From Lysobacterales bacterium (GTDB lineage: Bacteria; Pseudomonadota; Gammaproteobacteria; Xanthomonadales; SZUA-36), in the NCBI GenBank assembly GCA_021648125.1, contig JAKITK010000021.1, forward strand, positions 1 through 45,452: DNA of 45,452 bases, in the 5' to 3' direction. The notes beneath the pieces are model-generated. The model saw only the letters and a program-made list of their open reading frames with translations, was not told the DNA's origin and searched no databases. Positions 25,729 to 37,821 of the stretch are shown here, piece by piece (within the stretch, counting starts at the first letter, position 1; the number at the start of each line of letters is the position of its first letter). The position numbers were made by a program, and so were the translations under genes.

Positions 25729-26835
25729 CTACTCAAAACTGTCAGTAAATAAACATTCCTTATAAACCGTGGTATTTGCAGTTACCTCCTCAGAGTAACC
25801 ACTAGGTACGGCTGTGAAGGCATCGCTGTCAGAATCAACCACCTCTGAAGCACAGTCTGGATAAGTGCCGCCAGCATATATAGTCGCCAATTTTGAAGTG
25901 TTGCTGATGCCATTAGCATCATTTATTAGTTTACTACCCCACGCGGTAAGGGAATTAACATCCCAGTTGTTAACAATATCAATGGCTCCATAAGTCGCAT
26001 CATTACCACTCCACGACCAGCCAATATACCCATAACCAAAAGACTCGGCTAAAGACATAATTGCAGTTTCATCTACATCAAATTGTTTATGTGTTGCAGC
26101 AAATTCTCCTACCACCAAAGCCAAGCCATTATCATTAAAAGCTGACATGTAATTATTTACGGAATCATAGTTATCATAAACCTCATACATATGAACACTA
26201 AAAATTATATTAGCATCAGGATCACTATTAAAAACACGAGCTGCATTATCACGCATAATGTTTTGCCAGTCTTGTCCCCAGTTTGCGGCATCAACCATAA
26301 GTGCATGAGATAAACCCGCATTGCGTAATGAGATAATTGCCGATTTATGTTCATCAATCCATAGATCCTTCGGTACACCATTACCAAAGGGCTCATTGCC
26401 AATATTAATAATAATATAATCTTCTTGACCAATTAACACATCTTTGATCTCGATCCAATAGTTTACTGCTGATGCTAAGGTTGCCGCGCTGGTATCTTCG
26501 CCATAGCCAGTAGTATCATGTACCTCAAGAACAGCAATCAATTTATTATCTTTGGCTTTTTGAATTATATTGGCTACATCAGTTGCCAATGTTTTCTCCC
26601 AACGGTGTCCGTTAGACAACACAACACGCACGGTATTAGCACCTTTGCTGGCGATACCCGCAAAGGCATTATTAAGCGTGCTATTAAACCAGGCATGGGG
26701 GTGATTAATACCACGCATAATAAACTCATTGCCATTGCCTTCATAAAGCTTGCCACCATTCACTGAAAATCCGGCACTTGTTGTAATACTAAAAAATAGG
26801 CTACTAGCAATAACAGTGGTTATAAGTTTATTCAT
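25729..26835 (-). CDS. Secreted glycoside hydrolase family 5 (mannanase/cellulase-like)
   Basis: 368 residues with signal peptide MNKLITTVIASSLFFSITTSA. GH5 landmarks: FIMRGINHPHAWF, NTVRVVLSNG, acid/base Glu148 in INIGNEPFG, HMYEVY, nucleophile Glu244 in VVGEFAA and the C-terminal aromatic IGWSWSG. The RGINHPHAW start resembles GH5_8 beta-mannanases. After the barrel comes a ~60-residue tail with two Cys ending in CLFTDSFE, the same short F-x-x-FE type motif as in the DUF1566 protein at 11373. It probably degrades plant or algal mannan. Confidence 0.87.
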   Translation of the reverse strand: MNKLITTVIASSLFFSITTSAGFSVNGGKLYEGNGNEFIMRGINHPHAWFNSTLNNAFAGIASKGANTVRVVLSNGHRWEKTLATDVANIIQKAKDNKLIAVLEVHDTTGYGEDTSAATLASAVNYWIEIKDVLIGQEDYIIINIGNEPFGNGVPKDLWIDEHKSAIISLRNAGLSHALMVDAANWGQDWQNIMRDNAARVFNSDPDANIIFSVHMYEVYDNYDSVNNYMSAFNDNGLALVVGEFAATHKQFDVDETAIMSLAESFGYGYIGWSWSGNDATYGAIDIVNNWDVNSLTAWGSKLINDANGISNTSKLATIYAGGTYPDCASEVVDSDSDAFTAVPSGYSEEVTANTTVYKECLFTDSFE

Positions 26836-26938
26836 TAAACAGTTCTGCTCTAATCAATTGGGCAGTTTAACCTGTCACTCCTATAAGAGACAACAACCTT
26901 CAACAAGACTAGGGGCAGGCCTTGTATCTTGCATTTGT

Positions 26939-27087
26939 AACTATCCGACTGCACTGTGAATAATCTCGCGCGAATATTCACCAATCCCCTCCGTGCTCTA
27001 TCCACCGCTTTCATATGCTAAATAAACACAATCAATAGCCGCAGCAATTACAGTTTTCGACCTGCCCTATGAATGGGGTACAGTTCT
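26939..27087 (+). repeat. Dispersed ~145-bp repeat, copy 2
   Basis: Direct copy of 18983-19123, with an 8-bp insertion relative to copy 1 and scattered substitutions. The internal imperfect palindrome is at 26956-26981 and the conserved right end is gaatggggtacagttct. Both copies point the same way and flank the island carrying merR, the lipid-type operon and the GH5 gene. Confidence 0.85.
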
Positions 27088-27207
27088 TACCGCCTCAAAC
27101 TGGTTTTAACAAACTGGTTTTAAATTACCTGGGTAATCACTCATCAATCAGTTAAACTGGTGATTGTACATTTTCACTCCCGATTATAACTGCCACTGAG
27201 TTTTTCA

Positions 27208-28107
27208 ATGCCAATTAACCCCATTAAATACCTGCTCATCCTCTTGTCTTTAAGCTTCATTGGCGGTTGTACAAGCTCACTTGAGGGTCGGCAAAGCGGC
27301 GTTATTCGGGCCGAAGCTCTGGCTGAAATTAGTGGCCTGGCGGCGTCAAACTATGCTCCCGGAAACTGGTGGGTACATAATGACGGACATCACGGCAGCC
27401 GGGTGTTTTTAATTTCTGAAGATGGCAGTGTGGATAGACGCGTTGAGTTAAGCGGAGTCGACAATAACGACTGGGAAGACATGGCGGCTTTTCAATATCA
27501 ACAGCAAGCCTGGTTGCTTATCGGCGATATTGGTGATAATTTTTCCAAGCGTCAAAGTATCCAACTGCATTTTCTGCCAGAACCTGAAACTACGCTTTCC
27601 AGCGCAGCCATTAAGCACAGCCTGCAATTAACTTACCCGGATGGCCCTCGCGACAGCGAGTCTGTGGCGGTTGATCCTGTGGACAATACTATTTACCTGT
27701 TGAGTAAGCGCGACCACCCAGCGCGTCTGTATCGAATTTCTGTTGCACAAGCTTTCGCTCGGCAATCAGCTGAGCTGGAGTTTGTTGGTGAGGTGGATTC
27801 CATACCCGCCCACAGTGAGGCTGATATTATTGCTGATCCTGAGCACGGCCAGTGGTCGGACCAGGCCACCGCCATGGACATCTCGGCGGATGGCTCACTA
27901 ATTGCCTTGCAGACTTATAAAATGACGATGCTTTTTAAGCGCGCAGCAGGAATGAGCGTATTAGACGCACTCAACGGCAAAGCCATGACTTATAACACTG
28001 ACCCGTTGGCACAGGAAGAAGCCATTGCCTTTAGCCGGGATGGAAAGTATTTATTGATCGCTACAGAAAAGCTACCCGCACCGTTATTGCGATTGGAGAT
28101 AAACTAA
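27208..28107 (+). CDS. Lipoprotein with beta-propeller-like repeats
   Basis: 299 residues with lipobox FIGGC. The mature domain has EISGLAAS, WWVHNDG, VDNNDWEDMAAF, LLIGDIGDN and SESVAVDPVDNTIYLLSKRD. This recurrent pattern is seen in exported proteins predicted as beta-propellers in many bacteria; no enzymatic activity is assigned. It is convergent with ligA, separated by 23 nt. Confidence 0.75.
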   Translation: MPINPIKYLLILLSLSFIGGCTSSLEGRQSGVIRAEALAEISGLAASNYAPGNWWVHNDGHHGSRVFLISEDGSVDRRVELSGVDNNDWEDMAAFQYQQQAWLLIGDIGDNFSKRQSIQLHFLPEPETTLSSAAIKHSLQLTYPDGPRDSESVAVDPVDNTIYLLSKRDHPARLYRISVAQAFARQSAELEFVGEVDSIPAHSEADIIADPEHGQWSDQATAMDISADGSLIALQTYKMTMLFKRAAGMSVLDALNGKAMTYNTDPLAQEEAIAFSRDGKYLLIATEKLPAPLLRLEIN

Positions 28108-28130
28108 GCTTTAGTCCTCGTTTTAGAGCC

Positions 28131-30970
<2,840 letters not shown>

Positions 30971-31161
30971 GCTTTATTCCTAGTTCTTAACATTGCCCCA
31001 ACCCCCAGATAGAGGCACGATATGATGTGTATGGTATTGGTTTCACAGTGAAATAAAAAATATGAGTCGCACCCGCTGGTTCGGCGGTTGTTTTTTGTTT
31101 TGCTGTGGAATCAATAGCATGTGCAGCATCCGTATTTATATCTGAGGATTGGGGCATTGGT

Positions 31162-34100
31162 TTATGCAGAGTCCTGAGCATATCGGGTGGCTTCTTCGAT
31201 GTCGACAGAAACCAGTCGTGATACACCCGCTTCACGCATGGTTACACCACATAATTGATACGCCATTTCCATGGTGACTTTATTATGGGATACAAACAGA
31301 AACTGAACCTTTTCTGACATTTCCCGAACCAGTGTGGAAAAACGCGCTACATTGGCATCATCTAATGGTGCATCAACTTCATCCAACAAGCAAAACGGTG
31401 CTGGGTTCAAGCGGAAAATCGCAAACACCAGCGCAACGGCGGTCAATGCTTTTTCGCCACCAGATAACAGATAGATCGAGCTGATCCGCTTACCAGGTGG
31501 GCGTGCCATAATGCTCACACCAGCGGTTAACAAGTCATCGCCAGTAAGCTCAAGATAGGCATGTCCACCACCGAATAACCGCGGAAACAACTCTTGTATA
31601 CCCTTATTAACCTGCTCAAAAGTTTCTTTGAATTTACTGCGGGTCTTACGATCAATTTTTGCAATCGCCGACTCTAGCGTAGTCAAGGCTGATGTCAGGT
31701 CTTCATGCTGTGCATCAAGATACTCTTTGCGTTCACTCTCTTCTTCGTATTCTTCAATCGCGGCCAGATTAACAGGCTCGATGCGTTGAATTTTGTGCTG
31801 AAGCTTATCAAGCTCTGCCTGCATTGCCTCTACATCGACTTCTTCATCGAGAGCCGCTGCGAGGGTTTTGGCATCTTCATCTTTTTCATTCAATCGCTCC
31901 GCCAGAGAACGCGCTTTGATTTGTAGTTCTTGCAAATGCAAGCGTTGGTTCTCGAGTTGCTGGCGAATTTCCTCCGCTTCCCGAACGGCTTGCTGACGCA
32001 CACCATCCTGGGTTTTATACTCGTTTTCTAGGCCCTGTAATGTACCCCGGGCCGCGGCCATATTCTGTTCAATCTTCACCCGCTGTTGCAGCAGTACATC
32101 CATTGCCAGTTTATGTTCATCATTCGGGTGTTGGTCTTTGGCTACCTGCTCACTGAGCTGCACAAAGCGTTGCTGCATTTGGCCCAACTGGTTATCCATA
32201 CGCGAAAGTGACTGGCTGAGCGAATCTAGGCTGGCACGGCGAGACTCAACTTTTAGCGCAGCCGCATGACGGGCATCCCGTGCCTTATTCAGGCTTTCCC
32301 GTGCAGTGTCCCGTTGACTGATAACCTCAACCTTTTCAAGCTCGAGTTTTTCGCGGATGGACTGCACTTCCGCCATCCGATTGATAATTTCTTCAAGCGC
32401 TTTGCGTTCGGTTTTGACGGATTTTTCATCATCCTCTATTCGCTGTTCAAGGTCGACAAACTCTTTGCGGTCCCGTTGTTGGCGGTCTGCGAGCTCGCTG
32501 ATTTGGCGCTGTAAGCCTTCTACTTTGCCCGCTGCCTGAGTTTGTTGTCGATATTGACTATTGGTATCTGCCTGTGCCTGATGGTGGCGGTTTTCGAGCT
32601 CCTGCTGTTTCTCGCGCTTTTCGGATAACTGCTGTTGTAGGCCGAGCACATTCGCATCAAGGCTTTCCAGCTCCTGGCTAAGGTCACGAAGCTCCTGCTC
32701 CCGATCCAGCACTGAGCCTTCCGGACTGCGTTGCACCCGCACCCAGCCCTCACCCAACCACTCTGCATCTTCAGTAATCACGCTCTCGCCCGCTTTAAGA
32801 CTGGCTTGTTTTTGCACTGCAACTGCCAGATCGGTTGCGGTATACACTTGATTGAGCAACTGCAATATGGCATCCGGCGCTTGAGTCACTGCTGCCAGCG
32901 TGCCCTTGTTTATAGCTATTTTTCCACTTGCGGGGTTCAATAATGCCAAACTGCCCTGCAGCAAACTACTGAGATCGTGGTCCTGTGGCGATTCCAGCAA
33001 AGCATCCAGCCAGGGATGCAATACCTGCTCAACTGCAGGCCGCCAGCGATCTTCCACTGCAATAGTTTCTAGTAGCGTTTTCGCTTCTTCTAAACCTTGG
33101 CGCTGTAACCACTCGCGGGTATTTACGCTTTCTTCAAGTACAGACTCCTGTAAAACCTGCAGTGAAGATAAACGCCCTCGCTGAGTAGCTTGCAGCCTTT
33201 GCTTATCTCCCAGTTCGGCCTGTGATTGTTGAATTAACTCACGACCTTGGGTAATTTGTTGCTGTAATTTATCGAGCTGTTTCTGTGCCTGGCTCAGCGA
33301 TTTAGTTGCATTATCAGACTGAGTTTGTGCGCTATTCAAACCCGTCGAAAGGTCATCTCCGGCGAGCTCACCACTTTGAGTTTTTAGCGCATCCAGTCGT
33401 TTACTGGTCTGTGACATGCGTTGATCAAGGTGCTCAATGCCCGCGCGTTTGAGCTCGGCATGACCGCTGATTTCTGCAGCCTCCTGCCGATGGATTTCAA
33501 ATTTTTCCTGCCATGCACGAGCATTGCCATCTTTTATCGCTACGGCCTCATGGATTTCAGTCTGTTGTTGGTCTGTGGCTTTCAGCACCGGTTCAAGTTG
33601 CGCCAACGCACTGGTCAGTTCCTCAACCTGGCTGCGGTCGAGGACGATATGTTTTTCCAGGTCTTTCAGGCCATTGCGGGTTTCTTCATATTCTTGTTTG
33701 CGTCGGGTCTGCATTTCTTTTTCATGCTGAATCGTTTGTTCTAAGCGCGCAATTTCGCCGCCGATCTCATATAAACCACCTTGTACCTTACTATGAGCTT
33801 CGCTTGCGTGAGTTTGTTTTTCGCGAATGCCTTCTAGCTCGGCTTCTGCCGCCCGCTGATCAGCTACTCTGGATTCCATCGAGGTTTCCACCGTTTTTAA
33901 TTCTGCAGCTTTGTGTTCTGCTTGGGCATTCAACTCGCGCCAACCTAATGCCAACAAAGAAGACTCCAGTAGTCGTGATTCCTGTTTGTATATTTTCCAC
34001 CGCGCGGCGGCCCGTGACTGTCGTTTCAGGCGGTCGATATGTTTTCCAATCTCTTCGCGCAGGTCGTTAAGGCGGTCGAGATTGTCGCGGGTACGCGCAA

Positions 34101-34650
34101 TGCGGTTTTCGGTATCTCTGCGGCGCTCTTTGTATTTTGAAATGCCTGCAGCTTCTTCCAGATGACCACGAACTTCTTCTGGCTTGGCCTCAATAATCTG
34201 AGAAATCATGCCCTGCTCGATAATCGAGTAGCTGCGCGGGCCTAAACCTGTGCCTAGAAATACATTGGTAATATCTTTTTTCCGACACCGACCGCCGTTT
34301 AAATAATAATTCGATACCCCATCACGACTGACCTGGCGTTTAACTGATATTTCGCTGTATTCTGCGTATTCACCACCGATATGGCCATCGGCATTGTCAA
34401 AAATTAACTCAACGGTTGCCGTGCCAACAGGTTTTCTGGTACTGGAGCCATTAAAAATGACATCAGCCATCGATTCTCCACGCAATACCTTGGCAGAACC
34501 TTCGCCCATAACCCAGCGAACCGCATCAATAATATTAGATTTACCACAGCCATTCGGACCGACAACACCGGTCAAATTAGTGGGTACAAGAAGTGTCGTG
34601 GGATCAACAAATGATTTAAATCCCGCCATTTTTATAGCTGTTAGTCGCAT
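31162..34650 (-). CDS. smc: Chromosome partition protein SMC
   Basis: 1162 residues. Walker A GPNGCGKSNIIDAVRWV near the N terminus, two long coiled coils, a hinge at roughly 510-640, and the C-terminal head with signature LLSGGEKALTAVALVFAIF and Walker B FCLLDEVDAPLDDANV. It is the ATPase of the SMC-ScpAB condensin. The scpA-scpB genes lie only 1.5 kb upstream on the opposite strand, so all three subunits are local. Confidence 0.98.
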   Translation of the reverse strand: MRLTAIKMAGFKSFVDPTTLLVPTNLTGVVGPNGCGKSNIIDAVRWVMGEGSAKVLRGESMADVIFNGSSTRKPVGTATVELIFDNADGHIGGEYAEYSEISVKRQVSRDGVSNYYLNGGRCRKKDITNVFLGTGLGPRSYSIIEQGMISQIIEAKPEEVRGHLEEAAGISKYKERRRDTENRIARTRDNLDRLNDLREEIGKHIDRLKRQSRAAARWKIYKQESRLLESSLLALGWRELNAQAEHKAAELKTVETSMESRVADQRAAEAELEGIREKQTHASEAHSKVQGGLYEIGGEIARLEQTIQHEKEMQTRRKQEYEETRNGLKDLEKHIVLDRSQVEELTSALAQLEPVLKATDQQQTEIHEAVAIKDGNARAWQEKFEIHRQEAAEISGHAELKRAGIEHLDQRMSQTSKRLDALKTQSGELAGDDLSTGLNSAQTQSDNATKSLSQAQKQLDKLQQQITQGRELIQQSQAELGDKQRLQATQRGRLSSLQVLQESVLEESVNTREWLQRQGLEEAKTLLETIAVEDRWRPAVEQVLHPWLDALLESPQDHDLSSLLQGSLALLNPASGKIAINKGTLAAVTQAPDAILQLLNQVYTATDLAVAVQKQASLKAGESVITEDAEWLGEGWVRVQRSPEGSVLDREQELRDLSQELESLDANVLGLQQQLSEKREKQQELENRHHQAQADTNSQYRQQTQAAGKVEGLQRQISELADRQQRDRKEFVDLEQRIEDDEKSVKTERKALEEIINRMAEVQSIREKLELEKVEVISQRDTARESLNKARDARHAAALKVESRRASLDSLSQSLSRMDNQLGQMQQRFVQLSEQVAKDQHPNDEHKLAMDVLLQQRVKIEQNMAAARGTLQGLENEYKTQDGVRQQAVREAEEIRQQLENQRLHLQELQIKARSLAERLNEKDEDAKTLAAALDEEVDVEAMQAELDKLQHKIQRIEPVNLAAIEEYEEESERKEYLDAQHEDLTSALTTLESAIAKIDRKTRSKFKETFEQVNKGIQELFPRLFGGGHAYLELTGDDLLTAGVSIMARPPGKRISSIYLLSGGEKALTAVALVFAIFRLNPAPFCLLDEVDAPLDDANVARFSTLVREMSEKVQFLFVSHNKVTMEMAYQLCGVTMREAGVSRLVSVDIEEATRYAQDSA

Positions 34651-34747
34651 TTAATCTTAAACTACATCCATTACGCCGGATAATCCGGTCTTTTATTCAT
34701 TATTATTGGGCAAAAGCCCAAGCAAAAACCCATACTTGGAGAGCCCT

Positions 34748-35161
34748 ATGAGCAGCAACCCCCTTGGTCAAAACCCAACAACACCATCCCGAGATTTGGA
34801 AGTTTTCCCCAATCCGCAAACTTCCCGTGATTATACCATCAGGATAACCGTTCCTGAGTTCACATGTTTGTGTCCAAAGACCGGTCAACCGGACTTTGCC
34901 GAATTATTGCTGGAATATATACCCGATCAACTGTGTGTGGAACTAAAAGCCCTAAAAATGTATGTCTGGTCATACCGTGATGAAGGCACTTTCCACGAAG
35001 ACATTACCAATAAAATACTTGATGACCTGGTAACTGCTACTGCACCACGGTTTATGCGACTTAGCGCTGACTTCAATGTCCGTGGAGGCATCTATACTAG
35101 CGTAGTAGCCGAGCATCGTGCAGATGGTTGGGTCGCAGCAGATCAGGTCAAGCTGCCCTGA
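34748..35161 (+). CDS. queF: NADPH-dependent preQ0 reductase, short (type I) form
   Basis: 137 residues from ATG 34748, with GGAGAG just upstream. Active-site Cys in [13 protein letters not shown] and the QueF motif [18 protein letters not shown] with the substrate-binding Glu, plus FHED. It reduces 7-cyano-7-deazaguanine to preQ1 in queuosine synthesis. This is the unimodular Bacillus-type form, not the ~280-residue E. coli type. A short hairpin, TTGGGC-AAAA-GCCCAA (34706-34721), lies in the leader; I cannot fit it to a preQ1 riboswitch. Confidence 0.95.
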   Translation: MSSNPLGQNPTTPSRDLEVFPNPQTSRDYTIRITVPEFTCLCPKTGQPDFAELLLEYIPDQLCVELKALKMYVWSYRDEGTFHEDITNKILDDLVTATAPRFMRLSADFNVRGGIYTSVVAEHRADGWVAADQVKLP

Positions 35162-35236
35162 AAAAAGCACTCAATAACTGCTATAATCACTAATCCTGAT
35201 AGAATATTTTCATCAACCAAAAAATAGGAATACATC

Positions 35237-35773
35237 ATGAAAAAAACTCAATTCGTTGCTTTTTTCGCACTCTCATTTTTATTTCTCAGCACATCAGCAC
35301 TTGCGGGCTGGGATGCCAACCTTGAAGAAAAGGCTCGCGGTACAATAACAAGTTTCCAGAAGACCGACTCTAGCCTAGAAAGTTTTTTTGACAAGGCTTA
35401 TGCCTATGCTGTGTTCCCTAAAATTGGCAAAGGTGGCTTGGGTATCGGTGGCGCGCATGGTACCGGGGTTGTATTTAAGGGCGGTAAAGCCGTAGGTAAG
35501 TCCAAAATGACGCAGTTAACCATAGGCTTTCAGGCTGGTGGACAGGCGTATAAGCAGATTATTTTCTTCCAGAATAAAAAAGCCTATGATGCTTTTGTAG
35601 GTACAAATTATGAGTTTTCAGCAAATGTATCTGCCGTTGCACTCAAGTTAGGTGCTGCAGCACAAGCAGCCTACAGTAATGGCGTTGCGATTTTCACCCT
35701 GGTAACCGGCGGGTTGATGTATGAAGCCTCTCTCGGTGGGCAACAGTACAGATTCCATGAGCGTGATCTGTAA
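35237..35773 (+). CDS. Exported SYLF (YSC84-like) lipid-binding protein
   Basis: 178 residues with signal peptide MKKTQFVAFFALSFLFLSTSALA. The SYLF domain shows AYAYAVFPKIGKGGLGIGGAHGTGVVF, the repeated glycine pattern, and GLMYEASLGGQQYRF at the end. SYLF domains bind phosphoinositides in eukaryotes; the bacterial periplasmic role is unsettled. A strong terminator follows. Confidence 0.9.
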   Translation: MKKTQFVAFFALSFLFLSTSALAGWDANLEEKARGTITSFQKTDSSLESFFDKAYAYAVFPKIGKGGLGIGGAHGTGVVFKGGKAVGKSKMTQLTIGFQAGGQAYKQIIFFQNKKAYDAFVGTNYEFSANVSAVALKLGAAAQAAYSNGVAIFTLVTGGLMYEASLGGQQYRFHERDL

Positions 35774-35790
35774 GCTTTACTAGATACTAC

Positions 35791-35820
35791 AAAAAAAGGT
35801 CGCTTTCGCGACCTTTTTTT
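35791..35820. terminator. Bidirectional intrinsic terminator
   Basis: A7-GGTCGC-TTTC-GCGACC-T7: a perfect GC stem with A and T tracts extending the pairing, able to end both the SYLF and the convergent bolA transcripts. Confidence 0.95.
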
Positions 35821-35852
35821 GTAGCCTTCTTTTATGACTCATATTTTTCAAC

Positions 35853-36125
35853 CTAGCCAGGCAAACGCGCATCAATATTCAAGGCATGAATATCGGCCTG
35901 CATCATTTCTCCGAGAGACCGGTAAACCAAGCGGTGACGCGCTATAGGCGATTTTCCCGTAAAAGCTGCACTGCTAATGATCATTTTAAAATGACCTAGA
36001 CCAGTCTTCGCACCAGCATGACCGGCATGTCTGGCGCTATCGTCAATAATTTCCAGTAAGTCAGGCTCCAGTGATGCAATCAGGCGTTCACGCATTTTCT
36101 CAATTCGGTTTTCATTTAGAGACAT
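35853..36125 (-). CDS. bolA: BolA family protein
   Basis: 90 residues from ATG 36125, with AAGGAG upstream (TTG 36128 gives one more residue). BolA/IbaG-type fold: LEPDLLEIIDDSARHAGHAG, GHFKMIISSAAFTGKSPIARHRLVYRSL, with the conserved His ligands used to share [2Fe-2S] clusters with monothiol glutaredoxins. Divergent from scpA. Confidence 0.88.
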   Translation of the reverse strand: MSLNENRIEKMRERLIASLEPDLLEIIDDSARHAGHAGAKTGLGHFKMIISSAAFTGKSPIARHRLVYRSLGEMMQADIHALNIDARLPG

Positions 36126-36168
36126 CAATTACTCCTTCATTTGATTGACAGCATGTTAAACTTTAGCG

Positions 36169-37035
36169 ATGCCAGATAGCAACACAAATAAGCCAGCGAT
36201 GGTAGTGGAAGAGCCACAAACTAAGGAAATTAGCGGTGCGGTCGCCCATCAGGTGCAAATCCCATTTGCTGTGGTACAGGGCTCGGCGATTACCGAACTA
36301 CCCCAGGACTTGTATATTCCTCCGGATGCGCTTGAAGTGATTCTTGATGCTTTTGAGGGGCCCTTAGATCTTCTGCTCTACCTCATTCGCCGTCAAAATC
36401 TAGATATTCTTGATATACCGGTCGCCGAAATCACCCTGCAGTATGTCGCCTACATTGAAATGCTTCAAGAAATCCGCTTCGAACTGGCGGCAGAATATTT
36501 GGTAATGGCAGCGATACTTGCCGAAATAAAATCACGCATGTTACTACCGCGTGCGGTTAGTGATGAAGGTGAGGTTGATGATCCACGCGCAGAACTGATT
36601 CGCCGTTTACAGGAATATGAACAATTCAAACAGGCGGCAGCAGACATCGATGAACTGCCGCGAAATGAGCGCGACTTTGCCCTTGCCGGTGCCTGGGTAG
36701 AGGATCGCAATATTATCCGTATTCCTCCGGAGGTTGATTTAAAAGAACTGCTGACCGCCCTAGCCGATGTCCTCAACCGTGCAGACTTATTTAATCGCCA
36801 TCAAATACAGAGAGAACCACTTTCTGTTCGCGAACGCATGACTCGCATTATCACTACCCTGCGGGAAACACCGTATACCGAATTTCACAATTTATTTACC
36901 AGCGATGAAGGCCGCATGGGTGTGGTGGTAACTTTCCTTGCATTGTTAGAACTACTGAAAGAACAACTCGCGGAAATTGTTCAAAATGAGCCACTGGGAA
37001 TAATTTATGTAAAATCTCTGGCAGCCACCGAATGA
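36169..37035 (+). CDS. scpA: Segregation and condensation protein A
   Basis: 288 residues. After a ~45-residue variable N terminus comes the kleisin start, LDAFEGPLDLLLYLIRRQNLDILDIPVAEITLQYV, then YLVMAAILAEIKSRMLLPR and a C-terminal winged-helix segment (FLALLELLKEQ). It bridges the SMC heads. scpB follows 9 nt downstream. Confidence 0.95.
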   Translation: MPDSNTNKPAMVVEEPQTKEISGAVAHQVQIPFAVVQGSAITELPQDLYIPPDALEVILDAFEGPLDLLLYLIRRQNLDILDIPVAEITLQYVAYIEMLQEIRFELAAEYLVMAAILAEIKSRMLLPRAVSDEGEVDDPRAELIRRLQEYEQFKQAAADIDELPRNERDFALAGAWVEDRNIIRIPPEVDLKELLTALADVLNRADLFNRHQIQREPLSVRERMTRIITTLRETPYTEFHNLFTSDEGRMGVVVTFLALLELLKEQLAEIVQNEPLGIIYVKSLAATE

Positions 37036-37044
37036 GCAGCAATA

Positions 37045-37821
37045 ATGAGCACTGATAAAATCACTAATATTGACATCAATACCTTGAAGAACATTCTTGA
37101 GGCTTCCCTGCTAGCTGCAAACCAGCCTCTTTCCCTGGTGCAAATAAGTGCCCTGTTCAGCGATACCGAGCGTCCATCAAACGATGAGATACACCAGGCT
37201 TTGGAACTATTAGCAGAGGAGTGTGAAAACCGGGGAATCGAACTGGTAGAAGTCGCTTCCGGCTGGCGCCTGCAAATACGCCAGACGATGCATTTGTGGA
37301 TTTCCCGAATGTGGACTGAAAAACCACAACGCTATTCCCGCGCCTTACTGGAAACCCTAGCATTGATTGCCTACCGGCAACCGATTACCCGTGGCGAAAT
37401 TGAGGACGTCCGTGGGGTTTCCGTTTCCAGTAGTATTATCCGCACGATGCAGGAGCGCGATTGGATTCGCGTAATTGGTCATCGTGATGTTCCCGGAAAA
37501 CCGGCTTTACTAGGCACTACCCGCGCCTTTCTCGACTATTTCAACCTCAAAAGTTTGGATGATCTGCCGAATCTTGCAGAAATACAGGAAATGGTTAATA
37601 CCGAACCCGAGCTTGATCTTGAGGGCGTAGAACGGGAGAAACAACGGCAGCGACAGGAAGATGAAACCGCTGCCCTTGAAGCCCTAACGGCTGAAGGCTC
37701 AGCACCCGTAGAGGATAAGCCTAAGGAAGATGAAGATGAAGATGAAGATGAAGCTGAAATGGAAGCCACAACTAAAACCATCGCTGATAGCGTAGAACCT
37801 GAGTCGATAAACAATGAATAA
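37045..37821 (+). CDS. scpB: Segregation and condensation protein B
   Basis: 258 residues with two winged-helix domains, including LETLALIAYRQPITRGEIEDVRGVSVSSSIIRTMQERDWI and GKPALLGTTRAFLDYFNL. The C-terminal tail is highly acidic (KEDEDEDEDEAE) and encoded by a GAAGAT hexanucleotide repeat (37726-37749), a possible site of length variation. Its stop overlaps rluB. Confidence 0.95.
   Translation: MSTDKITNIDINTLKNILEASLLAANQPLSLVQISALFSDTERPSNDEIHQALELLAEECENRGIELVEVASGWRLQIRQTMHLWISRMWTEKPQRYSRALLETLALIAYRQPITRGEIEDVRGVSVSSSIIRTMQERDWIRVIGHRDVPGKPALLGTTRAFLDYFNLKSLDDLPNLAEIQEMVNTEPELDLEGVEREKQRQRQEDETAALEALTAEGSAPVEDKPKEDEDEDEDEAEMEATTKTIADSVEPESINNE

Noticed and set aside
34706-34747. preQ1 riboswitch upstream of queF
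   Set aside because: A hairpin with an A-rich segment is present, but the conserved preQ1-I loop and pseudoknot pattern could not be matched.
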